A DNA stretch of 64,000 nucleotides from Cephalotus follicularis (taxonomy: Eukaryota; Streptophyta; Magnoliopsida; Oxalidales; Cephalotaceae): contig BDDD01001355.1 in NCBI GenBank assembly GCA_001972305.1, forward strand, positions 36,529-100,528. The letters run 5' to 3'. Positions within the stretch are counted from its first letter, which is position 1. Each line of letters opens with the position of its first letter. The notes under the pieces are model-generated. The model ran no database searches, had not been told where the DNA came from, and worked only from the letters and a program-made list of their open reading frames with translations. This document shows, piece after piece, positions 44,351-56,599 of the stretch. A program made the translations under genes and the position numbers.

Positions 44351-46799
44351 AGGCATTCTACCATGGCATCTTTCGCATGGCGGGGGAGTTCGGCCTGGCT
44401 GCCCGGGCATGGTAGGGGAGCTCGGGTATGAGTGCTCAGGTATCACACCTCCTCGGCACCATGCCTCCCTGGGCACCCCGTCTTCTTAGCACCACGTTTC
44501 CTCGGGCGACATACTATAGAGGCTCTATGGCAGGTCCGGTTTAAACACGCAGGCCTTGAATAGCATGCTTGAGCGCATGCTCAGTGTACACCGGGGACGA
44601 GGGGAGCTCGGTGCTTGCCGGCGAGGAGCTCGGTACGTGGCGGTGCTTGGACGCACAGCCAAGGGAACTCGGCACAACTCATGGCGTCTTTGCAACGATA
44701 CTAATGTGCAAGATGCACTGTTGGTGCGCACGCATGTAAGTGCCAGGGGTGGCAACAGTGGAGTATGGCGTCAATCACCCAGGCACATAATTGTGCATTT
44801 GTCAACAATGCCCAAGGAACAATTACACCCATTTCTAACACTAACAATCAATAACATTTGCACACCACAACAACCAGTAAAATACACATTATTCTACAGG
44901 TAGCACGAAAATAATAGAACACGCATAGCACACACACAAGCACACACACAAGCTGGTAGGCACTCGGACATGGAGCAACCTACCTGGGGAAAGGTTGAAA
45001 ACGGAGATCGCCCAATTCTGGACTCCCTTCTTGGCTAAGGTCTGCTACACTCTTAGATTGCCCAATTTCTCCTTCCTTGCACAAACCTTGCCCCCAAAGA
45101 ATGGGTATATATATACAATTGAAGTGCAGGGGACATGGGGGCCCACTTGGACAGCACCCCTCTTGTCCTCATCTCACACTTTTGCCAGAATTTGACCCCA
45201 TCTCCCACTTTCTCACTTCTCTCTCGATTTTTCTAGATAATGTGTGCAAGAAGAATGGCCAAAAGTGTATTTACCAGGTCCCTTTCCCCTTTTTATAGTC
45301 ACCAAGGAAGAATCTAGAATTGTGTAGGCAACTCTTACGAGTGCAGGGCTATTCAAGGACTTGGGCTAGTCTCCCCCCTTGGGCCAAATTATACTTTCTA
45401 CATTAAAGCCCAATAATTACATGCCATGTCTAGATCCGGCCCAAAGAGAAGAAAATAATCTCTTAAGCCCAAGGTCACAAATTATATTCCATTATGGCCC
45501 AAATAAATACTTCATAATATCCGGGCTCAGCCCAATAGGAAGGAAAATAATTACAAAGCCCAATAATAATATTTTATAATACTTAGGGCTCTTACACCCA
45601 GTGCTAAGCATCGACGCTCAGTGCTCTGTTTTGGCCAAATTCACTGTTTCTCACTGCTTTTCAATCCCAAGTGATTTTAGTTGTAAATGGATTCCATAGG
45701 AAGCCTCCCTAAGGCCTTGTAACTTATGGAAATCACCGTTTAACGTTTTTAATCTCCAAATTAAGTTTCAAAATGATTCTTTCAAGAAAATTAAAAAAGA
45801 TTTTTATACAAATGGTTTTTAAGAATGGTTAGGATAGCTCCGTTGGGACATCTGGACGCGGATATCCAATTGGATTTCCTCTCCATTGTTTTACAAACTT
45901 CGATAGGGACCAACAACTGTTACTAAAAACTATCACTGAAACTGTTACTAAATATTGTTACTGAAAACTGTTTTATAACTGTTTTGACGGATGTGGATCT
46001 TACCTGATCCTTTATGTCCCTATCATTTCTACTATAATACTGTTACGGGTACGGGTACTGTATGGTTTCTGTTATGACTGATACTGTTTGAGACTTTACA
46101 TGATAACTCATTCATAATCTTCATTTTCGTCATGAAGTATTATGGGTGTTTGGCCATGCCACACTGTTAATCCTCCCTTCTGAGTGACCTACGAGAGTCA
46201 CCGTATTGGGGATGGATATTGTTACTGTTACTGCTTGATAAGTCCACAAAAGCAACCAAGAGGGGGGTGAATTGGTTATATCGAAAATAACCACCTCTTT
46301 TTGAATTTAAAAATAGGAATGATAATGGCAATCAAAAACACACAAAGCAATAAAATAATTTACAAATTAAAGAGTAAGGGAAGAAGGATGCAAACTATTT
46401 TATAGTGGTTCAGCAAACCGTGCCTACGTCCAATCTCCCAAGCCCCACTTGAGGTTACACTAGAATGTAATCCCCCGATCACAAACAGCGATTCTGGATT
46501 TTTACAAGTTTAATCCTAACTTGAATTTTTGCGAGCTAAATTTTAACTCAGACTTTCAAAGCTAAATCCTAAATTATAAGAAGGTACTAACAACATTGGG
46601 TTTACAACAAATGTATGAATTGAGTATTTGTTTAATGTATTTGTAACCTCTAACAAGGCTGATATAACAAATATAAAGCTCAACAAATCTCAGACAAAGA
46701 ACTTTGTAAAATAGCTTTGAAAACAACTCTTGTATTGCTTGGATATTGCTTGTTTGATTTCTTGCTTTGGCTCAATATTTTCTTCATGGATTGAGCCTC

Positions 46800-46807
46800 T
46801 ATTTATA
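46800..46807 (-). promoter_or_regulatory. TATA box of Sirevirus-like LTR
   Basis: Minus-strand TATAAATA, preceded by GGC and followed by GAGGCTC. It lies about 750 bases from the sense LTR start, downstream of the GTTGACG cluster. Confidence 0.5.
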
Positions 46808-46939
46808 GCCTTCAGATGTTTGTTACCGTTGCTAGAGTTTAGGAATCGTCAGAGAGCCGTTTGAATCAAGAACGGAAAGGATCACACCATTTCAACACCT
46901 TCAAAATTTGCAGATCTCATGTCTGGCTGTCATTGGCAT

Positions 46940-47380
46940 TGATGTGTACGAATGGCGTTGACGCATATCCTCTTATGCGTTGACTTCTGTAGCTTTCTGC
47001 GTTGATAGTCCAAGCTCAAGTTCATCTTCAGCTCTGTTCACGTTGACGCGCATCCATGGCATTAACGTATAAACTCAAGATGTTGACGCCATAATGTCTT
47101 TGCGTTAACGTCTAAACTCATTGTCAAAAATGTGCACCATTTGTGTTGACGTCTTGATATGGCGTTGACGTCTATAGACAAGATGTTGACTCTACTTGTT
47201 TTCTGTGTTGCCGTCCAAGCCATTGACGTTGGCGTCTTCCTAAGGGCATTGACGAAAATCATAAGATTCCCAACACGTTGACGATAATAGGGATGGTGTT
47301 GACGAGAATCATCCTGTAAACCCATATGAGGTACTTAAACCCAGAACGTTGACGCCTAAGTCTTAGTCGTTGACGCCAAT
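46940..47380. repeat. GTTGACG motif cluster (decayed palindromes)
   Basis: Repeated CGTTGACGC, CATTGACG and TGTTGACGC motifs spaced 15-40 bases. They differ from GCGTCGACGC mainly at the central CpG. A smaller set continues in the leader at 49440-49680. Confidence 0.75.
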
Positions 47381-47554
47381 ATGACTGATATGCAAATTTC
47401 AACTTTCTTACATTGCAAGTTATCTTTCTTATAGTGCAATTTAACTTTGTTATCTTAGTTCTTCACATCTTGTTAGCTTAGTCCTTGACATCAAACACAC
47501 AAATTATGTGTTTTGTTATCATCAAAACAAGGCTTGTCACATATAATGTCAACA

Positions 47555-47890
47555 ATCTCCCTATTTTTTATGATGACAAAACAAACACAATAAAAAGTAT
47601 AAAAGTGCATACTAATTCAATAAAAGTCATGTCAACAATTTTCAACATATGTAGGATATACCAATTCAGCAGTAAAACTAGCAGTAGAACTATATCCATA
47701 ATCCACATTTGTAAGCATATAACTCCTTCTTTATAAGCATTCATAAGCATAACAATAAGTCTACTACCATTCATAACCATTTATAAAAAGCTCATATATC
47801 TTCAACATATGCATTACATCATTCATAAACTACTCCCCCTTTTTGGAAATCATCAAAAAAGGTTGAGTAATAAGAACTCCCCCTAAATTC
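47555..47890 (-). other. Multiple polypurine-like tracts
   Basis: Minus-strand purine tracts are AATAGGGAGAT at 47555-47565, adjoining the LTR, AAAAAGGGGGAGTA at about 47831-47845, and TAGGGGGAGTTC at about 47874-47885. Repeated tracts upstream of the 3' LTR are a known Sirevirus feature. The rest of the stretch is AT-rich and non-coding. Confidence 0.65.
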
Positions 47891-48146
47891 ATGCATATCA
47901 TTATTAACAGAAACATCAAAACAGGATTTCTGCCCCTGAAAGTTTCAATTCAGGTCAGAATGCATATCATAAGCACATAATTGAAAATACTTTACAAACA
48001 TTAAGATAACACACATTGATCATAAAATATCATTACAAACTTCATTGTATCAATAACACAACCGTTAAAAATATAATACAAACCAAGAATTTAATAACAA
48101 AAAATCAGTCACAAAGTTTTTTGAAAAACATAAAAAAAAAAAAACA

Positions 48147-49301
48147 TCATTGCTCTTGAGATCCTTCTTCTTCTTGTTCAGATGAGGAAATGTTACTAGC
48201 TTCAATAACACCTTTTGCTATGAGCTTCTTCTCTAGTCTCCTTTGTCTTTGTCTTTGATCATTGAAGAGATCTAGATACACTCCTCGTAAGTTGTCCATT
48301 TTGATGTCCACTTTGTTCATTTTGGTATTGAGTTTCTTTGTCTCATCTAAAATAGACTCCAAATACAAAGAATAGTTGTTGCTGTTGGCTTGTGTTGTGG
48401 GGCAAGGGTAGTTCTAGGCCTTTGAGGTTCACCTTGCTCCTCAACATTTTCTTCATCAATCCTTCTTTTCCTTCCACCTTCTTTAGGCAGCCACACATTG
48501 CCTTTTCCAGCTTCAAATTCTCTCTTCCAACCCATTCTCTTCAAATAGGAAGCATTATAAACATCTCCCACATCAATCCTTGAAGGTACTTCATTTTCGG
48601 GCAAAATACCAAAATGGGTAATAAGCTTAGTGATTACCATTCCACATGATAATGCACCCTCTACCTTAGAATAGGCTCTAAGCATATTCTTCATGATCAA
48701 ATGGGGTAAATTCAGAGGCTTACCAGTTACCACATGCCACATAATGTATATATCATGGTAACTCATCTTCTCATGTCCACCAGAGGTAGGTAGAACATGA
48801 GTGGCGACAATGTGGTGGAGCAGCCTATGCTCAGCACCTAGCAAATTGGTAGGCTTTGCCATGCCTCCAAACACATTTTCATTTGGGTAGAAAACCCTTA
48901 AACAGTCTTCCAAAACCAATTACGGATCTTCCGGCCATTTCTTGGTTTCAAAAAATCTAGACCCATCAGCAGGTGCTTCTAGAATCTCACTTAACAGTTT
49001 ATCATCAAACTTAATCACAGTTTTACTAACTTTAGTCTTAATCTCCAATTTATCACAGTCATCACTAGTGTTGAACATGTTGCTATAGAACTCTTTAACA
49101 AACTCAACATAATAAGGAACATTGATTGTGAAATAGTCTTTCCATCCTAGAGCAGAAAATCACTGTTCTAAAGAGAAATTATCACCTGTTGTGAAGCCAA
49201 AATCCACGATCCTTCCACTGAGAACCTTCCTTCCAGCAAAGCTTCCCTTATATCTTGAACCAAAAGGATTCTTGCTTCCAGGATTCTTCTTTGGCATGAT
49301 T
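48147..49301 (-). pseudogene. Plant-transposon-protein-like coding remnant
   Basis: A minus-strand protein-coding remnant starts at a likely Met near 49300 (MPKKNPGSKNPFGSRYKG). It includes DYFTINVPYYVEFVKEFYSNM and LLGAEHRLLHHIVATHVLPTSGGHEKMSYHDIY segments, an Arg/Pro-rich linker, and a coiled-coil-like acidic end near 48150-48360. The middle resembles the 'putative plant transposon protein' domain often annotated in plant retroelements; function unknown. It takes the place where gag-pol would be. About two breaks. Confidence 0.55.
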
Positions 49302-49955
49302 AAAGGTGATCTTGGTGAAAAAGTTGAGTTTTTTTTTAGGTTAAAAAACGATTTTGCAGAGAGAAAAATCGAGAGAGGGAAAACAGGGATGCAAATAGGT
49401 GTTGACAAAAAAGCCCAAATCTATATATATCTGGTGTTTAGGCATCGACGTCTAACATACACGTTGACGTTAATCGTGTACATACATGTACAGGGGATGA
49501 TAAAGTTAATGCCATTGTTGACATGAAAGCATAAACGTTAATGCTAATATGTAGCATTGACGCTAAAAGCATAGAAGGAGAAAACATTTTCGTTAACGCG
49601 TAAAAAAAAAAGGTTGTATAAGCGTTATCGTGTATATTACCGTTGACGTTAATATATAGCGTTGACATGAAAACGTTTTTAAAACATGGAAACTTGATTT
49701 TTCAAAACTCTTTCTTTCCAAATATTTAACACATCAAAGTATTAAGAGATATTGCATATTTAACAACAGCAAACAAGATATTGCATACATAGTTATTCAA
49801 ACATCAATATGCATAAGTAATTCATCTTTTTCAAAAACAACATAATCATGTAGCATTTCAACAACCAATTAAAAGCAATAAACACTTACAATGTGTGTGT
49901 GCTTGGATCATCTTTATGTCCAATTCTCCTCAAGCATACCTATAAAACAAAAGGT
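49302..49955 (-). other. Leader of the Sirevirus-like element
   Basis: Non-coding leader. Decayed palindromes (ATCGACGTC, CGTTGACGTTAA, GCGTTGACATG) lie at 49440-49680. The remainder is AT-rich with nothing recognised. Confidence 0.5.
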
Positions 49956-50119
49956 TGTAATAATTGCGATTTTCAATTAATGTATATTACACAATGATGA
50001 ATAAAATATGCATTATGTTGAGAGTTAATGTCCAATTACCTTATAAATTGGGGTTACTGAATTGTTGGGTTTGATTTGAAATGCAAATATGGTAAAATAC
50101 ACTTAACAAACCAAAACCA

Positions 50120-50190
50120 GCCTCAAACAGCCGACTGTCACAGGGTAACAGCCGATTGCTTTGATTCAGGGGGTGACAGTCGACTGGTCT
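50120..50190. repeat. CAGTCGACTG palindrome cluster, 5' side
   Basis: Three copies (CAGCCGACTGTC, CAGCCGATTGC, CAGTCGACTGG), at the same LTR position as 13100-13235 and 39800-39885. Confidence 0.75.
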
Positions 50191-51054
50191 GGCACAGACA
50201 GGTGTCTGTGCATGGCATGTAAAACAGAGCAGTGGCAGCCTAAACGTGTCTCCCTTGATAGATGCGTGCCACCAGGTGTGCAACTGATGGAATCGGATTA
50301 ACCAATTCCAATGCCATAAATGGACTAAGGTGCATAGGGTGTAGAACAAAATTTTATTCAACAAAATATGCAGCGGAAGAACACCCAACAGAAGTAAAAA
50401 CAGTCCATTATGGCTTGACCACAGGCCACATGGATCACCACATCAACACAAGAGTTGAATTGGTGTCACCATAGCAAGTAATGGTGACACACAAACATGG
50501 GAACTAGAGAGGGAGACAAGGAGATATACCTACGGTGATGGCTCCTTCGTCTTTGCCGCAACAAGCTTGCAAAGACTCCCTCAAATGGTTCCAAAATCCC
50601 TGATTCAGCAACCGCTCCCAACCAACAAGAACACAATAAAACCAGCCTGTGTTCTTCACTCTCTCTTCTTCACAAAACTCACAAAGGGTGCATTGGTGTA
50701 GACAAAGGTTGTCAATATCAATCCACCCTAGATAAGCTACAATGCTTGGTGTATAATCACAGAAGGAATGCCAAGAGAACCAGAAAATCCCCTTCCTATT
50801 TTTCCTAGAAGAAGCTCACTTGAAAATGCTCTCCCTTGAATACCTTATACCAACCCCATTTCTCTCTTACTCTAAAGCTCAACCTCACCTCCACTTCTTG
50901 ATCATGTTCCTATATTTTAGGAATCATGGAACCATGATCTAACCATGTCCCCCGTCATGCAGAGAAGGGAGTAAACCATCGATAGTAGGAGGTAGTGGGA
51001 GGGAGAAAACGTGTGCATGATTTTGTCCAACCAGGGAACCCACGTCGCACACTA

Positions 51055-51205
51055 AGTGTCGACGCCTTCCAATAAGCGTCGACGCTTATATGTAATAACA
51101 CTATACGTTTCAAGTGTTAAGCGTCGACTATTTCCTAGAAGGCGTCGACGCTTTGTCTAATCTTACGCGTCGATGCTTTCCTACAACGCGTCGACGCTTA
51201 GACAG
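51055..51205. repeat. GTCGAC palindrome cluster in copia LTR
   Basis: Six copies, including the perfect 16-bp palindrome TAAGCGTCGACGCTTA at 51073-51088. The matching cluster in the other LTR is at 61105-61260, with the same perfect copy at 61131-61146. Confidence 0.88.
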
Positions 51206-51979
51206 GCTGGTTAGGTAAATAGAGTCTAACTCTTAAATGAGTCTAACTCATTTTATCCCTTCTAATATTGATTAAGTAAGATCAAACAAATGTGTTTCCA
51301 CAAAATGCAAAATCCACATAACCGATATTTGACACCAAGACTTAATATGTCCAACATATTAAAGAACTAATCATTATTGGGCAGGGACCCTATAAAGTCT
51401 TGGTTAAAACTGGAGGTGTTCATAAATTACCGAAATATCCCTAGGGTTCGGTTTAGCCATTCTAAATGGTCCTAGACAAATTTAAATGCTCTCGGAATAA
51501 TATCTAATATTATCCAGATGGAAAAATCAATCTAATTAATTTTTTTCACAATTTCTTACACACCTCATTAACCCTAGATTTTCTAAATTGTCGGTTCACG
51601 TGTACTATGATCCCTTGTCATACTTGGCTCCGATTGAGGTCTAGGGTAAGGATATGTGTCAACCCCAGATAATACCTCAATGGCTAAAATATCTGATCAT
51701 TACTAGGACCTTTGGTAAACTCTCCGGAAATCTAATTTCCAGTCTACCTCAACCTTGGACAAGGATTTCAAAAGTCCAAAGTATAATCAGATCATAATAG
51801 AGCCGATCACCTTCGCTCAGGTGTGACAATCCCATATTGCGCACTCACTTATATTCGCATAGATTCGATCATACCCAAATACCACCCGATTGCCAGCCCT
51901 GCGCAAGGACTGGGTAAGGTGGAGATCAAAGCATAATCGTCTCCATACATTATAGAGCAGTCGCTCAGGTCTAAGGATC

Positions 51980-54612
51980 TGTCACACCCCGATTTTCGGT
52001 TCCATAACATTAAGACCAGCATATATGGTGATATCATAATTTAACATAATATTCCAGCATTTCATTCAACAGTTCATTAAATAATATGCGGAAGCAGTCA
52101 ATAAGCCGGAATTTAAAACACAAGTCGTCCGCACGCAGCCCATACTACGTGCAGGTAATCCAACATAAATATCCTTACATAAGGAAGTACGATAGCAACG
52201 GGGTATGAACCGTTCAATACATTACATAACATAAAAGGAAATAACAACCTTCAACCGAAAGTAGAAGCTCTCCAAGCTTCATCCACAAACTCCAAGCCTT
52301 CGCTTAATCTGAAACTGTAGGGGGGGTTAGCCGTTGTCCTCACTTGGCTAAGTAGGAAGATAATGCATGCTAAGGAATATACAAATGCAACATGTATGAC
52401 AGTTTATATTTAAAATATCATTTAAATGTGCCAATATATAAGCAACAATGCCAAGTGGCCATAGACAATCCATATGCAAAGATACCACTCAAGGGTACAA
52501 GCAATCAGTCCAGTAGTTTGTCCGAAGACCATTATTGGGCTCAAGACGTCGCTAACCCCTAGCCTACGTCGAGCCACCTAGCTATCACCCCAACTCCGCT
52601 GATGATAGGAGGTAAACAGTGCTGCCGGCATTTAGCGGGCAGATAACAGTGCACGGTCTGCGATGCAGATCAGTATGGTGAATAAGCACTAGCGAACTCC
52701 TGGCACGTAGGCTCACCGCCGTAATCAGTGATATCTTCCCATCACTCGACCACGGTATGCATAGACAATCAATCAGTCAATTCAGTTCAATGATATTACA
52801 TATATATATGATATGCAATATAAAATGTTTTCTTTAGAAACATATAACATTTCAGTGATCGTACATCTCATAAGAGGAAACGATATCAGTACAGCAGTGG
52901 TTTCCAATTCGGAAACAAAACAGTAGGTGATAAAACAGTAGTTGATAAATCAGTAGTTTCTTGTAAATAATAGTTTTCATATGAAAATGGTGTTTAAACC
53001 GTGAATTGTACATATAGCACATAGTTCGTTCGATCGTTGTAATATCAGTAGTAGGGTTGTTAAATAACATCAAACAGTATATACTATATGGTGGTAGCAT
53101 ATACAATTCAATAACAATACAAAACAGTAGCAATTCAATCAATGTTATGCAATTTCTACCCAGAACAGTCGACTGCCCTCAAGAATAGTCGACTGCTTTG
53201 GTTGAGTAGTCGACTGCTTTGCCTTGGCAGTCGACTGGATAGGTTGAGTAGTCGACTGCAATTATGAACAGTCGACTGCTTCTGCCCAGAAAGTGCAGGC
53301 AGTAGCAGTTTGTATGCAATGAAATGTCCAATTTCATACATGCAATCATACAGAAAATAATAGACATGATATGCATAAAATATCTTCCATAACATATCAC
53401 TACCCCTACCTCAAAAGCTTATCCCAAGATGAATTGCAATTGACCTTTCTCTTTGAGCTCCAAGCCTTCTTACCAACAATCTTTCAATCCTTTTAATTTC
53501 AGCAGGTTCAATCTATAACATGCATGTTTACAGACACATGCATCAGTACTAGTAGGTTCTAATTATCAGATACGATTACTACTTCATCAGTAGTTTATTA
53601 CCAAATCCATCAAGTCCTAAAATCCCATTTTTACAACCTCCTTTGAACTCTATCTCACTAATATTCAAACTCGGATTCATTGATCTTAAGTGTGTTGACA
53701 GAAGATGCATATTTACATTTAGGGAACCAGTAAGCATATCTTGACCTTAACATCAACTATAATCCAATCTAGAGGTTATAGCCATCATTTCCACTTGATC
53801 CATTTACCAATTTCCATTTCAATTCTAGAATCTGTTATCTTTAATTATGTTGACAGAAGGTATCCAACATTCTCCTAGTTACATTATCATCATAACAACA
53901 GAGAATTTGGATTGAGAACTTACCAAGAGACCAAAGCTTCAAAGGCTCCTACTTTGAGCTTTCTAATCCATCAACATGCAAGCTCCTTTAATTCTCTAGC
54001 AATTCCCCTCTATCTCTAGTGTTTTCTAACACTCTCCCACTGTGCTAGCAGTTGATATAAGGCTCAGGAAATCTTGAATTCGCCAGAGCATTTACTCAGC
54101 TTCTCTCTCTCACATGCATTTCTTTTCTCTCCTCTTTTCTATCTCTTTCTCACCTTTCTCTCTTTTCTATTTTGTTTTGCAGGTTGCAGAGAACATGCAA
54201 GCATTCTATCTTGCATGCTCTGGCAGTCCCTGACACGCATGACACCTGCCCCTTCATGCAATGCCCCATTGATTCAGTCTAACAGGCATGCACAGACACC
54301 TGTTCTGTACCGATCTAGTCGACTGGAGGCATTGGGCAGTCGACTGTCCACAATATGCACCAGGCAGTCGACTGCTCCCCTGTGACAGTCGGTTGCCCCT
54401 TCATAAACCAGGCAGTCGACTTCCTCCCTGTGGCAGTCGGCTGTCAATGGTTGTTTTAGGGTTTCTTAAGTTTGATTTTCACCAAATTGCATCTCCATTC
54501 ATCCCAAGCAATTACCAATCACAAATACAATAATTGAACATCAAATTCAAAGGAGTGCACATTTTATTAATCATAATTACAATGTACACGAATTGAATTT
54601 GCGGTTATTACA
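51980..54612 (-). mobile_element. Solo LTR, family B, nested in copia LTR
   Basis: The LTR is 2633 bp, minus sense TGTAATAACCGCAAATTC to CGGGGTGTGACA. A perfect GGATC duplication (51975-51979, 54613-54617) proves one insertion. It has CAGTCGACTG clusters at 53160-53280 and 54310-54450 and the TTAGCC/GGCTAA stem-loop at 52327-52351. It is the innermost element of a five-level nest, hence among the most recent insertions. No coding sequence. Confidence 0.92.
53160..53280. repeat. CAGTCGACTG palindrome cluster, regular spacing
   Basis: Six copies with a period near 20-24 bases, for example the perfect one at 53166-53175. The minus strand gives an apparent Ala-Val-Asp-Cys/Ser repeat protein, which is a by-product of the spacing. 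A second cluster is at 54310-54450. Confidence 0.88.
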
Positions 54613-55137
54613 GGATCAAACGAGTTTGAGAACTCGCTAAGTGATCATCACTTATACACAACCATAACAAGTAGGAGTAATTACTCACATGAGAACAGCG
54701 ACTATCCAAATAGTGTCTCCTACGTTGGTCCTGTTCAGTGTACACGCTCCCAGCGCGCACCCCATATTTGCCCTAGTGTCCAACACATATGGTAGTGAGA
54801 GAATCCATCCTCCAATTCAATGAGCAGGCAACATACGCGCAAGTCTATCCGGTTCACTAATTCCCACAAAGTGAACCTATGACTTGGAACTAATTCGACA
54901 TAAGGAATAAGGTAACCAATCTCACAGCCTCCATGCTAGGCCTCCAACCTTATGTCAGGCCATCACAAGTGTAAGTAGGTAAATAATAAACTACTTCAAT
55001 TAAGTGATAAAACACAAGTGATATAGCCATAACAAAATTAGCACACATCTTATATACAAGGAATAAGATTGTTTCATACAAGATAAGATATAATATGGCA
55101 ATCCATCTAATGGCTTGTCGGGTCACTATATCTAACA

Positions 55138-55148
55138 ATCTCCCACTT
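55138..55148 (-). other. Polypurine tract of the copia element
   Basis: Minus-strand AAGTGGGAGAT directly before the LTR start TGTTAGATATAG. Confidence 0.85.
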
Positions 55149-56580
55149 GACCCTCAAGCCATGAACTCCTATAGCCTAGACCCATCGTCCCACGATGATG
55201 CTCCAAAGCCTTGGTGCCCATTGCCTTGGTCAGTGGATCTGTTGTGTTCTCCTCTGAGGAGACCCTCTCTATCTGTATATCTCCCCTACCAATAATCTCA
55301 CGGATCAAATGATAGCGTCGCTCGATGTGTTTGGATCGCTGGTGAGACCGCAGTTCCTTGGCTTGTGCTACAAGCTCATTATTATCACAGTATATTACAA
55401 CTGGACTAATAATGGATGGAACAACTCCTAGTTCAGTAATGAACTTGCGCATCCATACACCCTCCTTGGCGGCATCTGAGGCTGCTATGTACTCAGCTTC
55501 TGTGGTAGAATCTGCAATAGTCCCTTGCTTTGAACTGCGCCAGCTCACAGCTCCACCATTAAGTACAAAAACGTACCCAGAGATAGATTTGTGATCATCC
55601 GGATCACTATCAAAACTGCAGTCTGTAAAGCCCTCCAATTTCAGCTCACTATCTTTTCCATAGATCATGAACATATCCTGAGTCCTCCTAAGGTACTTCA
55701 GGATTCCCTGGACCACTTCCCAGTGCTTCTCACCGGGATCAGACTGAAAACGACTTGCCATACCCAGGGCAAGTGCAACATCAGGCCTAGTACATAACGT
55801 GGCATACATGATCGACCCTACTGTTGAAGCATAAGGTATCCGACTCATGCGTGCTCATTCTTCAGATGTCTGAGGAGACATCTTTTGAGAAAGATGAATT
55901 CCTTCGCCTATTGGCAATAGGCCTCTCTTGGAATTTTCCATGCTAAACCTCTTCAGCACCTTGCTGATGTACTAGCTTTGGGAAAGCCCATGCAACCTAT
56001 TGGATCTATCCCTGAAGATCCTAATACCCAGTATATATGTGGCTTCTCCCAAATCTTTCATGGAAAAATTCTTAGTCAGCCATATCTTTACAGAATGTAA
56101 CATCCCTACATCATTCCCAATGAGTAGGATGTCACCTACATATAGCACTAAGAAAGTGATACTAGGTCCCTCTTGCTTTCGATAAACACAGGGCTCATCT
56201 ACATTTTTAACGAAGTCAAAAGCTTTGACTGCTTCATCAAAATGTAGATTCCAGCTATGAGATGCTTGCTTTAGTCCATAAATGGACAGTTCGAGCTTGC
56301 ACACCATGTGTGGGTGCTCGGAAGATGTAAACCCCTCGGGTTGGGACATATAAATATCCTCTTCAAGACGCACATTTAAGAATGTCGTCTTAACATCCAT
56401 TTGACATATATCTTAATCATAATGAGAGGCAATAGCAAGCAAGATCCTAATGGATTTAAGCATGGTGACAGGTGAGAAAGTTTCAGTATAGTCGACTCCA
56501 TGTCGTTGCCTATACCCTTTTGCCACTAATCGATCTTTATAAGTCTCGATTTTTCCATCTGCATTCATCTTCTTCTTGAA
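55149..56580 (-). pseudogene. Copia reverse transcriptase and RNase H
   Basis: Reverse transcriptase blocks are YRQRHGVDYTETFSPVTMLKSIR, MDVKTTFLN, KLELSIYGLKQASHSW, a YVGDILLIGND block and ATYILGIRI (about 56520-55990). RNase H has STVGSIMYATLCTRPDVALALG, EAEYIAASDAAKEGVW, VIYCDNNELVAQAKE and HIERRYHLIREI, ending in TDPLTKAM (about 55850-55180). It ends a few dozen bases before the polypurine tract. Confidence 0.88.
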
Positions 56581-56599
56581 GATCCATTTGCGGTATGGA

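Larger units (their letters stand above)
42949..45596 (-). mobile_element. Solo LTR related to family A
   Basis: The LTR is 2648 bp, minus sense TGTAAGAGCCC to CGGGGAGTGACA. Flanks are CCCGG (42944-42948) and CCCAG (45597-45601), a target duplication with one change. The sense-end part (GTTGCTGAGCCATTCC) matches 9030 onward. It contains two minisatellite zones (43490-43735, 44150-44350) and a TATA-like run near 45105-45117. Several apparent reading frames at 43.4-45.3 kb arise from these GC-rich repeats and match no known protein. Confidence 0.8.
31250..46235 (+). mobile_element. Chromovirus D (Tekay-type Ty3/gypsy), 3' part, heavily nested
   Basis: The plus-strand element is present from the reverse-transcriptase tail onward: RT/RNase H (31250-31705, 33996-34640), integrase and chromodomain-like tail (about 34640-35797), polypurine tract, and a 3' LTR starting at 35809. 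Insertions in it are the solo LTR 31706-33990, the C element 36592-42900, the solo LTR 42949-45596 and the Sirevirus-like element from 46236. The LTR end is not reached in the window. Coding parts have about five breaks. Confidence 0.8.
35809..46235 (+). repeat. 3' LTR of D, interrupted by three insertions
   Basis: The LTR occupies 35809-36591, 42906-42948 and 45602-46235 between insertions, and continues past 46235 out of reach. It starts TGTAAGCCTCGG. Its blocks at 45680-45910 (GGAAGCCTCCCTAAGGCCTTGTA and following) match the family-A LTR at 9030-15274 in reverse, so D and that LTR are one broad family. It holds a GTCGAC cluster at 36530-36591, resuming at 42930-42944 and 45605-45625. Confidence 0.75.
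46236..47554 (-). repeat. 3' LTR of the Sirevirus-like element
   Basis: About 1.32 kb, minus sense TGTTGACATTATATG to GTGGACTTATCA. It has a TATA box at 46800-46807. A long cluster of GTTGACG motifs, about fifteen half-decayed versions of GCGTCGACGC, fills 46940-47380. Confidence 0.72.
46236..49955 (-). mobile_element. Sirevirus-like copia derivative, non-autonomous, 5' end outside
   Basis: The minus-strand element has its 3' LTR at 46236-47554, several polypurine-like tracts upstream of it, one unusual protein-coding remnant (48147-49301) and a leader to 49955, where a family-B LTR starts. Sirevirus traits are the GAGGGGGGTGAATTGG and GTGCCTACGTCC-type LTR blocks, TTTGTCATCAT before the LTR, and repeated AGGGGGAG tracts. 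No gag, reverse transcriptase or integrase is seen in the 2.4 kb of interior. The 5' LTR is not in the window, so completeness cannot be judged. Confidence 0.65.
50285..55137 (-). repeat. 3' LTR of the copia element, with nested solo LTR
   Basis: Minus sense TGTTAGATATAGTG (55137) to CCGATTCCATCA (50285). The nested LTR occupies 51980-54612. It holds a GTCGAC cluster at 51055-51205 and a possible TATA box (TATAAGG, minus) at 50843-50849. Confidence 0.88.

Noticed and set aside
43947-44903. Overlapping plus-strand reading frames of 60-145 residues
   Set aside because: Several frames are open together in a GC-rich minisatellite region of an LTR. There is no recognisable domain and no conserved start.
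53160-53280. Regularly spaced short repeats resembling a CRISPR array
   Set aside because: The repeats are 10-bp degenerate palindromes inside a plant LTR, with spacers of only 10-14 bases and no cas genes. They are one of the GTCGAC clusters.
53156-53400. Minus-strand repeat protein with Ala-Val-Asp-Cys/Ser units
   Set aside because: It follows directly from the near-regular spacing of CAGTCGACTG motifs, and two frames give similar products.
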